NCBI RefSeq assembly: GCF_017603825.1
Contig: NZ_CP072014.1
Location: forward strand, 1,922,001-1,986,000
DNA: 64,000 nucleotides
Origin: Arthrobacter crystallopoietes
GTDB lineage: Bacteria > Actinomycetota > Actinomycetes > Actinomycetales > Micrococcaceae
Direction: 5' to 3'
Shown: piece by piece, positions 43,246-53,197 of the stretch
How positions within the stretch are numbered: the first letter of the stretch is position 1
Layout: every line of letters begins with the position of its first letter
Made by a program: the position numbers and the translations under genes
The notes under the pieces: model-generated
What the model saw: the letters and a program-made list of their open reading frames with translations, nothing else
What the model was told of the DNA's origin: nothing
Databases searched by the model: none

Positions 43246-43279
43246 CGGCGGCAAACAGAGTACGACGGCGGTGCGGGCC

Positions 43280-44344
43280 TCAGCGCGCGATGGTTTCCTT
43301 GTTGGGCTCCACCGCGTCGGGCCGCAGGCGTGCCGCGAGTTGGCCGCGGCTGTGGACGCCGACCTTGGCGAAGACGGACTTCAGATGGTCCTGCACGGTA
43401 TGCGCGGAGATGAAGAGCCGGTCTGCGATCTCTGCCGTCGAACGGCCGGCGATGACCTCGGCGCAGATGTGCCGCTCGCGGGGGCTCAGCCCGTAGGCGG
43501 CCAGCAACAGGGCAACCAGTTCTTGTCCGGCGGCCGGCTCAATAACGACGGCGGTCGAGGACTCCTCCGCACCGAGCAACAGCGACGCACGGAGGATCGC
43601 CCACTGCCCGCGGGCGTCGCGCAGCTTCGCCCGGAACTCTCCCGTTGACGACGTGCGGGCGCCGGCGGCCATCACGCTCATCATGGTCAGGAAGCGTCCG
43701 GGCGAAATCTCGTCCAGCCGGTTCCGCCATTCCAATGCACCGGGCGTTGCCGACCGCAGTTCTCCTTGCGGCCCGGTAATCACGATGGCCCGGCCGGTTC
43801 CCGGCGGGGCTCTGTGGAGTTCGGAGCGCACCGCCAGCCGGGTCGCTGAGGCAATGGCCGGCGCCACGCCTACGAGGAATTCCGTTTCCCGATCTGTGAA
43901 GTCGCGGCCGGCGCGGACCATGCCCGCCGCGCCCCAGCATGCGCCGTCGGCCAGGAAGAGGACGCGCAGTTCGCGGTCCAGGCCAAGCGGCCGCCACACC
44001 TGGTTGAGCCGGATGCTGTGCCTGCGTTCGCGTTCCGGCAGTTCGGACAGTGCGGCCACGGACTGCTTGCGGGCGGCCAGGGCGGCAAACCGGTGGGGCT
44101 CCGCCGTCGCATATTCGGCCTCCGCCAGCAGCGGCTCATACGCTGCCGGAATCCTCGTCTCGCCGCTGGCCATGGTGCTGATGACCAGCGTTTCCGGATC
44201 GATGGTGGCCCAGCAGGTCAGCTCCGTGCTGATCTCCCGGCACACCAGGCGGATGGCCTCGGCGTGCAGTTCGCTGACGCCCAGTCCGGTGGCGGCAAGT
44301 GCCGCGATGTTCCTGCGGACGCGGTAGGCCCGCTCCTCCCACAT
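43280..44344 (-). CDS. LuxR-family helix-turn-helix regulator
   Basis: 354 residues. The C-terminal 65 residues are a LuxR/GerE DNA-binding domain: LSPRERHICAEVIAGRSTAEIADRL then FISAHTVQDHLKSVFAKVGVHSRGQLAARL. The N-terminal part is GAF-like by pattern but without a clear ligand motif. GATACT ends six bases before ATG, so the message is probably leaderless. It is divergent from the cupin gene and convergent with the dihydropyrimidinase operon; likely target is the cupin-DUF1304 pair. Confidence 0.9.
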   Translation of the reverse strand: MWEERAYRVRRNIAALAATGLGVSELHAEAIRLVCREISTELTCWATIDPETLVISTMASGETRIPAAYEPLLAEAEYATAEPHRFAALAARKQSVAALSELPERERRHSIRLNQVWRPLGLDRELRVLFLADGACWGAAGMVRAGRDFTDRETEFLVGVAPAIASATRLAVRSELHRAPPGTGRAIVITGPQGELRSATPGALEWRNRLDEISPGRFLTMMSVMAAGARTSSTGEFRAKLRDARGQWAILRASLLLGAEESSTAVVIEPAAGQELVALLLAAYGLSPRERHICAEVIAGRSTAEIADRLFISAHTVQDHLKSVFAKVGVHSRGQLAARLRPDAVEPNKETIAR

Positions 44345-44350
44345 AAGAAA

Positions 44351-44356
44351 AGTATC
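44351..44356 (-). promoter_or_regulatory. -10 element for a leaderless LuxR-type gene
   Basis: GATACT (minus strand) is separated from ATG 44344 by six bases, so transcription should begin at the start codon. No ribosome binding site is present. Confidence 0.45.
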
Positions 44357-44418
44357 CCACCGGGCGCCACCGCACGGATCCCCTTAATTCTGGGATCGAC
44401 GCGGTCATAGCGGGTTTC

Positions 44419-44424
44419 TAGCGT
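44419..44424 (+). promoter_or_regulatory. -10-like element before the cupin gene
   Basis: TAGCGT fits TANNNT and ends six bases before ATG 44431. A weak GGAG overlaps the gap, so either a leaderless or a short-leader message is possible. Confidence 0.35.
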
Positions 44425-44430
44425 GGAGTC

Positions 44431-44895
44431 ATGGCACATCTTATTCAGCACACAGCCGCTGGCGAGGGCCAGGAATTCGTCTCGCCGGACGCCGTCCTGA
44501 CGGTGAAGATCGACGCCGCACACACTGGCGGAAACTACGAAGTCTTCGAGGTTGATGCCCCGCGCGGCCCGGCCACACCGCCGCACCGCACCGGTTGGGC
44601 GAAGGCGTACTACGTACTCAGTGGCCGCATGATCGTCCAGATTGACGACGACGGGTACGACTTGGGGCCGGGGGAGTCCGTTGCTATCCCGCCGGCAGCC
44701 CTGCATACCTTCACGGTGCTCAGCCCCTCGGTCAAGTTCCTGACTGTGAGCCTGACTGATGGCATGGGCAGGTTCCACGCCGACCTGGACGCGACCGTGC
44801 CGCACAACCGGCCAATGGAGGAGACTCTGGCACAGGTACGCGAGGTGCTCGCGCGCCACGACGTGACCGTCGAAGGAATGGAGCGTGTGCCATGA
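44431..44895 (+). CDS. Cupin-domain protein
   Basis: 154 residues with one cupin barrel: motif 1 PHRTGWAKAYYVLSGRMIVQIDDDGYDLGPG and motif 2 VAIPPAALHTFTVLSP. Motif 1 keeps one His and lacks the usual second His two residues on, so metal binding may be altered. Function unknown; it may bind a small effector or act on a sugar or aromatic. ATGA overlap couples it to the DUF1304 gene. Confidence 0.85.
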   Translation: MAHLIQHTAAGEGQEFVSPDAVLTVKIDAAHTGGNYEVFEVDAPRGPATPPHRTGWAKAYYVLSGRMIVQIDDDGYDLGPGESVAIPPAALHTFTVLSPSVKFLTVSLTDGMGRFHADLDATVPHNRPMEETLAQVREVLARHDVTVEGMERVP

Positions 44896-45293
44896 CCGGC
44901 GTGGTTTGGGGCTTCGCCCTGCTAGCCGCGGTGCTGCACATCCTCGTCTTCGTCTGGGAAGCCCTGCTGTTCCGCCGCCCCGGAGTGCACGGGCGCATTT
45001 TTTCGACGCCGGCGGTCGACGTTCCGGCCATCCGTCTGTGGGCTTTCGGGGTGGGCTTCTACAACCTCTTCCTGGCAGCCGGCCTGATCCTCGGTGTCAT
45101 TCTGTGGGCTGCCGGTGAGGTCGCCGTGGGCCGGGCGCTGGTCGTCTACATCTGCCTGTTCATGTTCCTGTCCGGAATCGTGCTGCTTATCGCGGACCGG
45201 CTGGCCCTGAGCCGGCCCCGCGGAACGGGAATCAGCAGTGCCGTAGCCCAAGGCGGCCCGCCTCTCGTGGCTCTCGTCGCCGCGGTGCTGTAA
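44892..45293 (+). CDS. DUF1304 membrane protein
   Basis: 133 residues with four hydrophobic segments. HILVFVWEALLF in helix 1, RLWAFGVGFYNLFLAAGLILG in helix 2 and a terminal GPPLVALVAAVL are typical of the DUF1304 family, whose function is not known. It overlaps the cupin gene by ATGA. Confidence 0.87.
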   Translation: MTGVVWGFALLAAVLHILVFVWEALLFRRPGVHGRIFSTPAVDVPAIRLWAFGVGFYNLFLAAGLILGVILWAAGEVAVGRALVVYICLFMFLSGIVLLIADRLALSRPRGTGISSAVAQGGPPLVALVAAVL

Positions 45294-45507
45294 CCCAAGA
45301 TTTCCCTCGGCTTGTGCGCCGAGACTATGACGTGGCGGATCCTTTCTGCCGCCGGTTTGGCTGAGCGCAACTGCATGCGGACGTGAGTGAGACCCAAGTT
45401 TTTAACAAGAACAAGAGGCTAAACCTTTAGGCAGGACTTGTAAGCTGCCGAGTCCCACGGACCCTGGCCTCAAAGGGGCGTTCCTTCCAGCAGCTGAAGG
45501 AGTCATC

Positions 45508-47901
45508 GTGTCTAATCTTCCCGACAGTAAACCGGCCAGGCGCCGGACCTTCGCCTCGCTTGCCGCAGCGGTGACGCTGGCAGCCTCCCTGGTCCCCCTC
45601 GCAGCACTGCCCGCCAGTGCTGACGTTGCCGCCGTGGGCCCGGTTGATCAGCAGAACGGTTTCCCCATGTGGTACTCGGACGGCAGCGTGAAGCTGCAGT
45701 TGTGCTACATGGCGAACTCCGGCTGCCTGGCCGAGCCGCCCAACACGGCCGTACCCGCATCCTACCCGGACAACTTCCCGGAGGAGGCGTTCTGGTTCGC
45801 GGCGGAAGCCAGCGGCGGGAACCTGCGGCTCTACGAGGCAGCGCTGGAAGCGGCTCACGTCAACGGCCCGGTCAAGCAGGGTGAGCAGATGGGCTTCGGC
45901 CGGCTGCGCTTCATCATCGAGAACCTGGTCCCCAATGCCTCCTACACAGTGACGCACCCCTACGGCACCACCACGCTCACCGCCGAGCCCGACCCCAAGA
46001 ACGCAGCACTCGGGCGCATCAAGACCACGCTCGACTCGGGCGTCTGCGCGCCGACTGCGCTGGTTCCCTGCGACTGGAAGGGGGTAGGCGCCGCCTTCCT
46101 GGGAGACTATGCCGTGGGGACCACCGCTGCCTTCCTGAAGCAGACCGGGGCAGCCGCCGGCACCCTTGGCGATATCAACACTGTCCGTCCGGTCACGGGC
46201 GCACCATCCGGCACGAACGCCGTCATTGTCACCGGACCCAACGCCGGCGGACCGGGCGTGGACACCCTGACTGTGGACACCTTCACCGTCCAAGGATTGG
46301 TGTTCAACGGCGACGACGGCGCCCCCAGCACGCCGGACCTGACGGCGGCGAGCGACAGCGGCCGTTCCACCACGGACAACATCACCAATGCCACCACGCC
46401 GACGTTCACCGGTAACATCCCTGGCGGCCCGGCTTCCACCGCCACTGTGGAACTGATGCTGGACGGCGCCAGCGCTCCTGCCGCCTCCGTTGCCATGACC
46501 AACGGCTCCTACTCACTGAAACCGGCGACGGCGCTGGCTGCGGGCGTGCACAAGGTACAGGCCCGGATCGTCAATCCCGCCTACGCCGTAGACCCTGTGA
46601 CCGGTGCGCCGGCAGATCCGGCAGTGCCGCAATACCTGGTTTCCCCGACCCTGACGTTCACGGTGGACACCACTGCGCCAGCCGCTTCGGTGGTGGCACC
46701 CTTCCCATCCACTCCTACGCTCGACAACACACCCACCTTCAACTACACGTCTAACGAAACCGGAGCACGGTTCGACTGCCGGCTCCTGCCGAGCAACGCC
46801 ACCTGGGACCCAACCTGTGCCTCCCCCAAGACGTACGATGCCCAGGTAAACGGCACCTACATCTTCGACGTCCGCGCTACCGATGCAGCCGGCAACATCG
46901 GTGCCGTAGCGAGCCGGACGGTGCGGATCGGACCGGCCGACACGGTGGCTCCCACGGTGACGGCACGCGGGCCCGGGGTATCGGCGACCAACGTGGCCAT
47001 CGGCAGCAACGTCACGGCAACGTTCAGCGAGTTCATGCAGGGCGTCTCCGGGACCACCTACACGCTCAGGAATGCTGCGGGGACCGTCATTCCGGCCACC
47101 GTGACATACGACCAGGCGACACGAAGGGCAACCCTGAATCCGACGTCGAACCTCGCTCCGAACACTGTTTATACGGTACGCCTGACCGGCGGCACCACGG
47201 CCATCAGGGACACCGCGAACATTGCGCTGGCCAGCACCAGTTGGACCTTCACGACGGCTGCCGCACCTACGGTCACGGCGCGGACGCCGGGATCCGGTGG
47301 CACGGCGGTCTCGTCCGCCGGCGACATCACCGCGACCTTCAGCAAGGCGGTCACTGGGGTCAGCGGCACGACGTTTACCTTGAAGAACGCCGCCGGCACG
47401 GTCATTCCCGCGGCCGTCAGCTACAACGCCACCACGCGGGTCGCGACCCTCAACCCGTCCGCGAACCTCGCCGCCGATACGAGGTATACGGCGACGCTGA
47501 CCGGAGGAACGACGGCGATACGGGACACCATTGGCACTCCGCTTGCAAGCACCAGCTGGTCCTTCATCACCGGCGCCGCTCCGACCATGACCGCAAGGAC
47601 GCCGGCGGTCAACGCCACTGGAGTTCGGCGGGCCAACAACATCACGGCCACGTTCAGCGAGCCGATGCAGGGAGTCACTGCGACGACGTTCAACCTGAAG
47701 AATGCCACGACAGGTGCGGCCGTGACGGCCACGGTCACCCGGAACGGCACCACCAACCAGTGGGTCCTGAACCCGGGCGCAACTCTGGCCTCGAACACGA
47801 GGTACACCGTGACGCTGACGGGCGGCACCTCCGCCGCGCGGGACCTGGCCGGTAACCCGGCCGCCACGACGATTTGGAGTTTCACCACCGGAACCCTGTA
47901 A
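45508..47901 (+). CDS. Secreted protein with tandem Ig-like (Big_5) repeats
   Basis: 797 residues. Residues 1-39 form a twin-Arg-like basic signal peptide (KPARRRTFASLAAAVTLAA, cleavage near ASA). Residues 40-260 are a conserved-looking domain with LQLCYMANSGCLAEPP and four cysteines. Residues 270-470 contain two Ig-like modules, and residues about 480-797 are three tandem repeats of around 105 residues with the ATFSE...GTTxTLKNAxGTVIPA...LNPxxNLAxxTxYTxxLTGGTxAxRD pattern of SbsA/Big_5 domains. It is probably an extracellular or wall-associated adhesin or enzyme scaffold. No sorting signal (LPxTG) is present. Confidence 0.88.
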   Translation: MSNLPDSKPARRRTFASLAAAVTLAASLVPLAALPASADVAAVGPVDQQNGFPMWYSDGSVKLQLCYMANSGCLAEPPNTAVPASYPDNFPEEAFWFAAEASGGNLRLYEAALEAAHVNGPVKQGEQMGFGRLRFIIENLVPNASYTVTHPYGTTTLTAEPDPKNAALGRIKTTLDSGVCAPTALVPCDWKGVGAAFLGDYAVGTTAAFLKQTGAAAGTLGDINTVRPVTGAPSGTNAVIVTGPNAGGPGVDTLTVDTFTVQGLVFNGDDGAPSTPDLTAASDSGRSTTDNITNATTPTFTGNIPGGPASTATVELMLDGASAPAASVAMTNGSYSLKPATALAAGVHKVQARIVNPAYAVDPVTGAPADPAVPQYLVSPTLTFTVDTTAPAASVVAPFPSTPTLDNTPTFNYTSNETGARFDCRLLPSNATWDPTCASPKTYDAQVNGTYIFDVRATDAAGNIGAVASRTVRIGPADTVAPTVTARGPGVSATNVAIGSNVTATFSEFMQGVSGTTYTLRNAAGTVIPATVTYDQATRRATLNPTSNLAPNTVYTVRLTGGTTAIRDTANIALASTSWTFTTAAAPTVTARTPGSGGTAVSSAGDITATFSKAVTGVSGTTFTLKNAAGTVIPAAVSYNATTRVATLNPSANLAADTRYTATLTGGTTAIRDTIGTPLASTSWSFITGAAPTMTARTPAVNATGVRRANNITATFSEPMQGVTATTFNLKNATTGAAVTATVTRNGTTNQWVLNPGATLASNTRYTVTLTGGTSAARDLAGNPAATTIWSFTTGTL
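46948..47899 (+). repeat. Three tandem coding repeats of about 315 bp
   Basis: Units begin near 46948, 47263 and 47575. They encode Big_5-type Ig modules with shared stretches such as VTARTPG, ATFS, LNP and LTGGT. DNA similarity is clear between units 1 and 2, weaker for unit 3. Confidence 0.8.
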
Positions 47902-47912
47902 TCAGTCCATGA

Positions 47913-47952
47913 GAACTGCCCGCGTATGCTCCCAGGCATGCGCGGGCAGTTC
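47913..47952. terminator. Bidirectional terminator
   Basis: GAACTGCCCGCGTATGC (47913-47929) pairs with 47936-47952 with one mismatch over a 6-nt loop, between the convergent Ig-repeat and CapA genes. Confidence 0.8.
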
Positions 47953-47980
47953 TTGTATGAGGCGCCGTCGTTATTCAGAC

Positions 47981-49090
47981 CTAAGGCGCCACGACAGTCA
48001 TAGTGCCGTCACTGGCCATACCGATTGTGGTGCCGAAACTGCTGCTGGCATCGCCGAGCACGCGGTGCAGCCAGGAAGCCTCGTCCACTGTTGCCCGCTC
48101 CAGCCGCATGCGTCGGGAGCGCACGGGCACGAGGCGCAGCTCGCGCAGTTCCTGAGAAGCCGTGTCCATGGTGACGAAGTACAGCAATCGCAGGTCGTCA
48201 CGGTACTGCTCGTAGCCGCTGATTCCCTCGTAGTCGTTGATCAAATCGCCGCAGCCATAGAGGATCGGCCGGCCGCGGTAGACCTCGATCGGACGCGGAT
48301 GGTGGGACGAGTGGCCGTGCACTATGTCGACGCCGCCGTCGATCAGCCGATGGGCAAACTCGATCTGGCCGCGGGGAACCCTGTAGCCCCAGTTCGAGCC
48401 CCAATGGAGCGAGGCGACGGCGAGGTCGCCGTCCCGCTTGGCGGAGTGCACGCGCTCGATAATCAGCGCGGCGCTGTCCTCAGACAGATCCGGCAGGAAG
48501 GCCACGCCCGGCCGGTGGTTACCGGCGGCACCGGCGGGGGAGATGCCGCTGGATTCCAAGCCGGCAGACCAGACAAGCACCCTCCCGTGACCGGTGCTCA
48601 GCACCGCAGGGTTCCACGCTTCCGCGACGTCCCGCCCTGCGCCAGCGGTCCGGATACCTATCCGGTGCAGCACGTCCACCGTGTCGGTCAGCCCGGCGAC
48701 GCCGAAGTCGAGCACATGGTTGTTCGCCAGCACGCAGACATCGATGCCGGCGATAGTGAGACAAGCAATGTTTTGCGGGTGCATCCTGTAGTGAATGCCC
48801 TTGCCATGCGCGAAATCGCCGTCGTTGGTAATGCTGGTTTCCAGATTGATTACGCGGAGATCCGGGGCGGCTGCGCCGATGATCTTCAGAGCGTCGCCCC
48901 ACGGCCAGCCGGGCTCGACAGGTTGGGGGATCGGGCCGTTGGCCGCTTCGGCCAGTGCAACGTAATCCCGGGCATTGCGGACATATCCCTCCCGCAGTTT
49001 CGGCGACCCGGGGCTGGGCAGGATCTGGTCCACGCCCCGGCCGGTCATCACATCCCCGGCGAGGAACAGTTTGATCGTTTCGGAAGCCAT
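47981..49090 (-). CDS. CapA-family metallophosphatase-like protein
   Basis: About 369 residues from ATG 49090 (a GTG at 49099 is possible), behind GGGTGA. The N-terminus FLAGDVMTGRGVDQIL, then INLETSI, VLANNHVLDFG, LHWGSNWG and HGHSSHHPRPIEVYRGRPILYGCGD are the metal-binding and core motifs of the CapA/PgsA family of the metallophosphatase superfamily. Relatives take part in poly-gamma-glutamate production, but the capB and capC partners are absent, so function is open. No signal peptide is evident. Confidence 0.9.
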   Translation of the reverse strand: MASETIKLFLAGDVMTGRGVDQILPSPGSPKLREGYVRNARDYVALAEAANGPIPQPVEPGWPWGDALKIIGAAAPDLRVINLETSITNDGDFAHGKGIHYRMHPQNIACLTIAGIDVCVLANNHVLDFGVAGLTDTVDVLHRIGIRTAGAGRDVAEAWNPAVLSTGHGRVLVWSAGLESSGISPAGAAGNHRPGVAFLPDLSEDSAALIIERVHSAKRDGDLAVASLHWGSNWGYRVPRGQIEFAHRLIDGGVDIVHGHSSHHPRPIEVYRGRPILYGCGDLINDYEGISGYEQYRDDLRLLYFVTMDTASQELRELRLVPVRSRRMRLERATVDEASWLHRVLGDASSSFGTTIGMASDGTMTVVAP

Positions 49091-49178
49091 CAGCGTCACC
49101 CGGATCCATTTGCGGCTTGCACCTACTTTAGCGCCGCCTCCTCGGACACGTGCCTGCAGGTGCCTGCCACCAGCAGTT

Positions 49179-49209
49179 CAGCCCGGCTGCTCATTGAGCA
49201 GCCGGGCTG
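49179..49209 (-). terminator. Terminator after the hydroxyquinol operon
   Basis: CAGCCCGGCTGCTCA (49179-49193) pairs perfectly with 49195-49209 with a minimal turn, 23 bases past the dioxygenase stop on the minus strand. Confidence 0.7.
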
Positions 49210-49232
49210 GATGGTTTGCCGCCGGTCTTCGC

Positions 49233-50153
49233 TTAGTTTTCTGCGGGGGCGAGGACGATGTCGAAGCGGGTGCGGGCCCACGTCTGGTTCCCGAGGTCCC
49301 GGCCGTCGGGGGTGGGAGCGCCGGCGGGCTGCTGGTCGAACTTCTTGATCAGGGAGTCTTTGACGCCGAACACGCTGTCGCCGATCTCGATCTGCGGGTC
49401 GCCCTCGACGAAGATGTGGGTGACGAGGGTGCGCAGGTTTTCCGCGGTGACCATGAAGTGCAGGTGCGAGGCGCGGACGGGGGAGCGGCCGGTGGCTTCG
49501 AGCATTTTGCCGACGGGCCCGTCGTGCGGGATCGGGTACGGGGTGGGGGTCAGGCCCCAGAAACTGTACTTCCCGTTCTCGTCGGAGTAGAGATGGGCGC
49601 GGCCGGCGACGCGGCCGTCGGTGTACTGGACGTCGTAGAACCCGTCGTCGTCGGCTTCCCAGACCTCGATCCGCGCGTTCGGGACGGGGTTGCCCTGCGT
49701 GTCTTTCACGGTGCCTTCGACCCAGCAGGGCTGTCCGGCGGCGCCGCCGGCGATGTCCCCGCCGATCGGAATTTCGGGGGCGTCTTCGGTGAAGAACGGC
49801 CCGAACACGGTTGCCTCGGTGGCATCCCCGACGGCTTCGTTGTTCACGGCAATGATCTGCATGGACGCGCCGAGGACGTCGGAGAGCAGGATGAATTCCT
49901 GGCGCTTGTCGTCGGTGATGTGGCCGGCGGCGGTGAGGAACTCGATGCCCTTGTTCCACTCGGCTTCGGTGAGGCGGACTTCGCGGATGAACGCATGCAG
50001 GTGCTTGGTCAGCGACTGCATCAACTGCTTCAACCGCTCGTCCTTCGCTGCGTCGAAGGACGCGATCACAGTCTCGACGAGCTGCTGTTCAACGGCCTGC
50101 TGCTCGGGACTGATGCCGCCGGTCCCTGATGTGGTTTCAGTGGTTTCGGTCAT
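49233..50153 (-). CDS. Hydroxyquinol 1,2-dioxygenase (intradiol)
   Basis: 306 residues behind TAGGAGA. Non-heme Fe(III) ligands fit Y173 ([12 protein letters not shown]), Y206 ([14 protein letters not shown]), H230 and H232 (RASHLHFMV). [10 protein letters not shown] is the hydroxyquinol-type version of the second Tyr loop. It cleaves hydroxyquinol to maleylacetate between the hydroxyls. It is last in a three-gene minus-strand operon with maleylacetate reductase and an FAD hydroxylase, the arrangement of resorcinol pathways in Corynebacterium. Confidence 0.93.
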   Translation of the reverse strand: MTETTETTSGTGGISPEQQAVEQQLVETVIASFDAAKDERLKQLMQSLTKHLHAFIREVRLTEAEWNKGIEFLTAAGHITDDKRQEFILLSDVLGASMQIIAVNNEAVGDATEATVFGPFFTEDAPEIPIGGDIAGGAAGQPCWVEGTVKDTQGNPVPNARIEVWEADDDGFYDVQYTDGRVAGRAHLYSDENGKYSFWGLTPTPYPIPHDGPVGKMLEATGRSPVRASHLHFMVTAENLRTLVTHIFVEGDPQIEIGDSVFGVKDSLIKKFDQQPAGAPTPDGRDLGNQTWARTRFDIVLAPAEN

Positions 50154-50184
50154 GGTGGTTCTCCTAAAACTATGTGCTTCCCGG

Positions 50185-51249
50185 TCAGAGGCCGGGGGTG
50201 GTGCCGGCGGTCGCCGCGGCCAGCAGCTCGGTAAGGTTCTCCCGGGTGGGGGTGCGCGGGTTCGAGGCGGGGATCACGGGCAGGATGAGGTCGACGGCTT
50301 CGGCGATGTTGTCTTCGGTGAAGCCGTAGTCCTTCAGCGCCTTCGGAGCGTCCAACGTTGCGCGGAGCCGGTTGAGGCCTTCCACGGCGTTGCCGGTGCC
50401 GAAGGCCGCGGCGATCCGTGCCGCGGCGTCGGGGGCTTCGGGGGCGTTGAACGCCAACACGTACGGGAGCACGGTGGCGTGGGTTTGGGCGTGGGGCATG
50501 TTCCAGGTCCCGCCGAGGACGTGGCAGATCTTGTGGTGCATCCCGGACCCGGCCGAGGCGAACGCGACCGCGGCGAGGTATGCACCGTAGAGCGCCTGCT
50601 CACGTCCCTCCAAACCGGAAGGGTCCTGGTTGACCAGGGGAAGGCCCTGGTTGAGGGCGCGGATGCCCTCCGCGGCCAAAGCCTGGTTGATCGGGTCCAC
50701 CCGCGGTCCCCACATCGAGTCCACGCAGTGCGCCAAAGCGTTCAAACCCGAAGCGACGGACAGGTCCGCGGGCAGCGAAAGGGTCAGTTCGGCGTCGTAC
50801 ACCACGGTTGCCGGGAGGACACGGTCGTCGACGCCGGTGGTCTTGCGCGCCGCTTCGGTCAGGCCCCAGACGTTGGTCGCTTCGGACCCGGCGTACGTAG
50901 TCGGCACCGCGATAATCGGCAAACCCGAAGTCAGGGCGATGGCCTTGGCCAGACCCGTCGTGGACCCGCCGCCGACACAGACCAGCAAGTCTATGCCGTG
51001 CTCCTGGGCGGCGGCCCGCGCTTTTTCGGCCTTCTCGATCGGGACGTGCGGGGCGACGTCGTCGTAATCCAGGGTCACGCTGATGTCAGCGGTGACCTTC
51101 TTCGCGATCAGGGCCTCGAACTCCGAGGCGATCACCATGACCTTCCGGGCGCCGAGGCGGGTGACTTCCGCGGCCAGGTTCCCGGCGGCTTTGCCGGAGC
51201 CGAACAACACGCGCTGTCCCAATGTGACATGTTCAAAATTCAGGCTCAT
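50185..51249 (-). CDS. Maleylacetate reductase
   Basis: 354 residues of the iron-containing alcohol dehydrogenase family. The nucleotide-binding motif [17 protein letters not shown] and [19 protein letters not shown] are typical, while H-rich metal ligands of classical iron alcohol dehydrogenases are replaced in the MAR pattern ([17 protein letters not shown]). It reduces maleylacetate to 3-oxoadipate with NAD(P)H. It lies 31 bp before the dioxygenase gene and two bases after the hydroxylase gene. Confidence 0.93.
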   Translation of the reverse strand: MSLNFEHVTLGQRVLFGSGKAAGNLAAEVTRLGARKVMVIASEFEALIAKKVTADISVTLDYDDVAPHVPIEKAEKARAAAQEHGIDLLVCVGGGSTTGLAKAIALTSGLPIIAVPTTYAGSEATNVWGLTEAARKTTGVDDRVLPATVVYDAELTLSLPADLSVASGLNALAHCVDSMWGPRVDPINQALAAEGIRALNQGLPLVNQDPSGLEGREQALYGAYLAAVAFASAGSGMHHKICHVLGGTWNMPHAQTHATVLPYVLAFNAPEAPDAAARIAAAFGTGNAVEGLNRLRATLDAPKALKDYGFTEDNIAEAVDLILPVIPASNPRTPTRENLTELLAAATAGTTPGL

Positions 51250-51251
51250 GC

Positions 51252-53048
51252 TCAGGCTCCTCGGTTCAGGATGGCGGAAACGGTGTCCAGAAGAGCGGCT
51301 TCCGGATCCGTGGGCAGGCGGTCGGCGCGCCAGCCGATGTGCTTGTCCGGGCGGACGAGTACGGCACCATCTTCTTCCACGCCGCGGAGTTTCGCCCAGT
51401 CGAAGTACAGGTCCGTAATGTCCTGGCCGGGGCCAATCACTACGGTTTTCACCGTCACGCCGAGCTGGTCGCTGACCTTCTGGGCGGCGGTGGCCCAGTC
51501 CTCGCCTGTGATGCCGGTGAAGAGGGTGAACTGTCCGTAGGGTGCCAGATCGTGGGTGGAGTACTTGTTGACGTTGTCGCCCACCCAGGCATGGGGCAGC
51601 CGGACACCGGGGTGGGTGGAGGGCTCGTAGTAGAGTTCCGGATCCCGCTGTGGTGCCGGTCTGGTGCTGCCGTCTGCGACCACCGCGGAGGACTCATAGT
51701 GCTGGCCGAGCTCCACGCCGTGGGCGTTGAACTCGTAGTTCTTGATCTCCATGGCTTCCTGCACTGCGCGTCGCTTCGCTGCGCCCTCGGGCGTGCTGTC
51801 CTTGCGGGATTCGATCAGGGCGAGCATTTCCTCGGGGGTTTCGGCCTTGTCGATGCCGAGCGCCTCGAACAGTTTCACGAACTCGCGGCCGGACTGGTTG
51901 GCGCGGGTAACGATCTGCTTGGCCACCGGCGCGCGCTCGGCTGAGTAGGTCTCCAGCAGTTCCTCGCCGGCCTGCCCGCTGAGCACTGCGGCCAGCTTCC
52001 ATGCCAGGTTGTAGGAGTCCTGGATAGAGGTGTTGGAGCCCAAACCGTTGCTCGGGGGATGCTTGTGCACGGCGTCGCCGGCGCAGAAGACACGGCCCTT
52101 CTGCAGGTGCGTGGCGTACTGCTCATTGTTGCCCCAGAGCGAGATGCCGGTGATTTCGACGTCGAGATCCGGCACCCCGATCAGGTTGCGGACCACCTGC
52201 CGGGCGTCGTCCTCGCTGACCTCCGGGGTTCCCTCATTGATATCGAAGCCCCAGACGATCAGCCACTCGTTCCACGGCCGGACCATGCGGACCAAGCCGG
52301 CGCCGATGCCGCCGATGTTCGAACCGGGCTGGACCACCCAGTAGAGCACCGACGGCCGGTGGCCCACGAGCTCAGCGATGTCCGCCTTGAAGGTGATATT
52401 CATGGAACCGGCGATGTCCATCTGGCCCTCGTACGGCAGCGCGATGTCCGCGGCCACCTTCGAACGCGCCCCGTCCGCACCGATCAGGTACTTGGCACGG
52501 ATGGTGTACTCGCTGCCCGTGAGCCGGTTCAGCACCCGGACGCTGACGCCGTCGTTGTCCTGGGCGTGCGAGAGGTACTCGGTGGAGAACTGGGTCTGGG
52601 TGCCGCGCATCGTGGCGTTCTTGACCAGGATCGGCTCGAGATAAGTCTGCGGAATGTCGCAGTTCAGCGACGGAGACGCCAGCTCGTAATCCGCGTGCCG
52701 CGCCGGGTGGTTGCCCCAGGTCAGGATGCGGCCGATCTCCTCGCCCGCGATCGAGGTGCAGAAAACGGTGTCGCCGATCATGTGATGCGGCGTCGCATCG
52801 GCGAGGACCTGTTCCTCGATACCCAGATCGCGGAAGATCTCCATAGTCCGCTGGTTGGTGATGTGCGCCCGCGGCGTGTTGGCCGTCCAGCGGTACTTGG
52901 TGATCATGATGTTGGGAACACCGAGTGAGGACAGGAACAGGGCGGCCGAGGAACCGGCCGGGCCGGAGCCGACAATCAGCACGTCCGTCTCGACGACGTT
53001 GGAATCCGGGGTCTCGGTCTCAGCGACCCCGTCGTTGAAAATCACCAT
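51252..53048 (-). CDS. FAD-dependent phenol/resorcinol-type hydroxylase
   Basis: 598 residues of the class A flavin monooxygenases. FAD motifs are VLIVGSGPAGSSAALFL near the start, the conserved LIGADGARSKV (DG motif) and GRVFCAGDAVHKHPPSNGLGSN. The C-terminal thioredoxin-like domain (about 450-598) is typical of phenol 2-monooxygenase/2,4-dichlorophenol hydroxylase (TfdB-like). Next to hydroxyquinol genes the likely reaction is resorcinol to hydroxyquinol. It is first in the operon; upstream 197 bp includes the hydrolase terminator. Confidence 0.92.
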   Translation of the reverse strand: MVIFNDGVAETETPDSNVVETDVLIVGSGPAGSSAALFLSSLGVPNIMITKYRWTANTPRAHITNQRTMEIFRDLGIEEQVLADATPHHMIGDTVFCTSIAGEEIGRILTWGNHPARHADYELASPSLNCDIPQTYLEPILVKNATMRGTQTQFSTEYLSHAQDNDGVSVRVLNRLTGSEYTIRAKYLIGADGARSKVAADIALPYEGQMDIAGSMNITFKADIAELVGHRPSVLYWVVQPGSNIGGIGAGLVRMVRPWNEWLIVWGFDINEGTPEVSEDDARQVVRNLIGVPDLDVEITGISLWGNNEQYATHLQKGRVFCAGDAVHKHPPSNGLGSNTSIQDSYNLAWKLAAVLSGQAGEELLETYSAERAPVAKQIVTRANQSGREFVKLFEALGIDKAETPEEMLALIESRKDSTPEGAAKRRAVQEAMEIKNYEFNAHGVELGQHYESSAVVADGSTRPAPQRDPELYYEPSTHPGVRLPHAWVGDNVNKYSTHDLAPYGQFTLFTGITGEDWATAAQKVSDQLGVTVKTVVIGPGQDITDLYFDWAKLRGVEEDGAVLVRPDKHIGWRADRLPTDPEAALLDTVSAILNRGA

Positions 53049-53197
53049 TGCTTTTCCTTTGGTTCAGTAGCTGGGCTTGGAAGCCCCTGCCCTCGAGTGT
53101 TGCAGCTCACAGCAGCGTTCTAAATGCGCGATCCGGATCATGGCGGAAAGCAGCAAAAACACGGCGGATTCGATCAAAACAAGTCAAAAAGTACGAC

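Noticed and set aside
39754-43254. A 1166-codon open frame on the minus strand opposite the nitrilase-dihydropyrimidinase-LLM operon
   Set aside because: It is an antisense shadow of three well-supported plus-strand genes in high-GC DNA; it has no start signal and its composition (His, Arg, Val-rich) is not protein-like.
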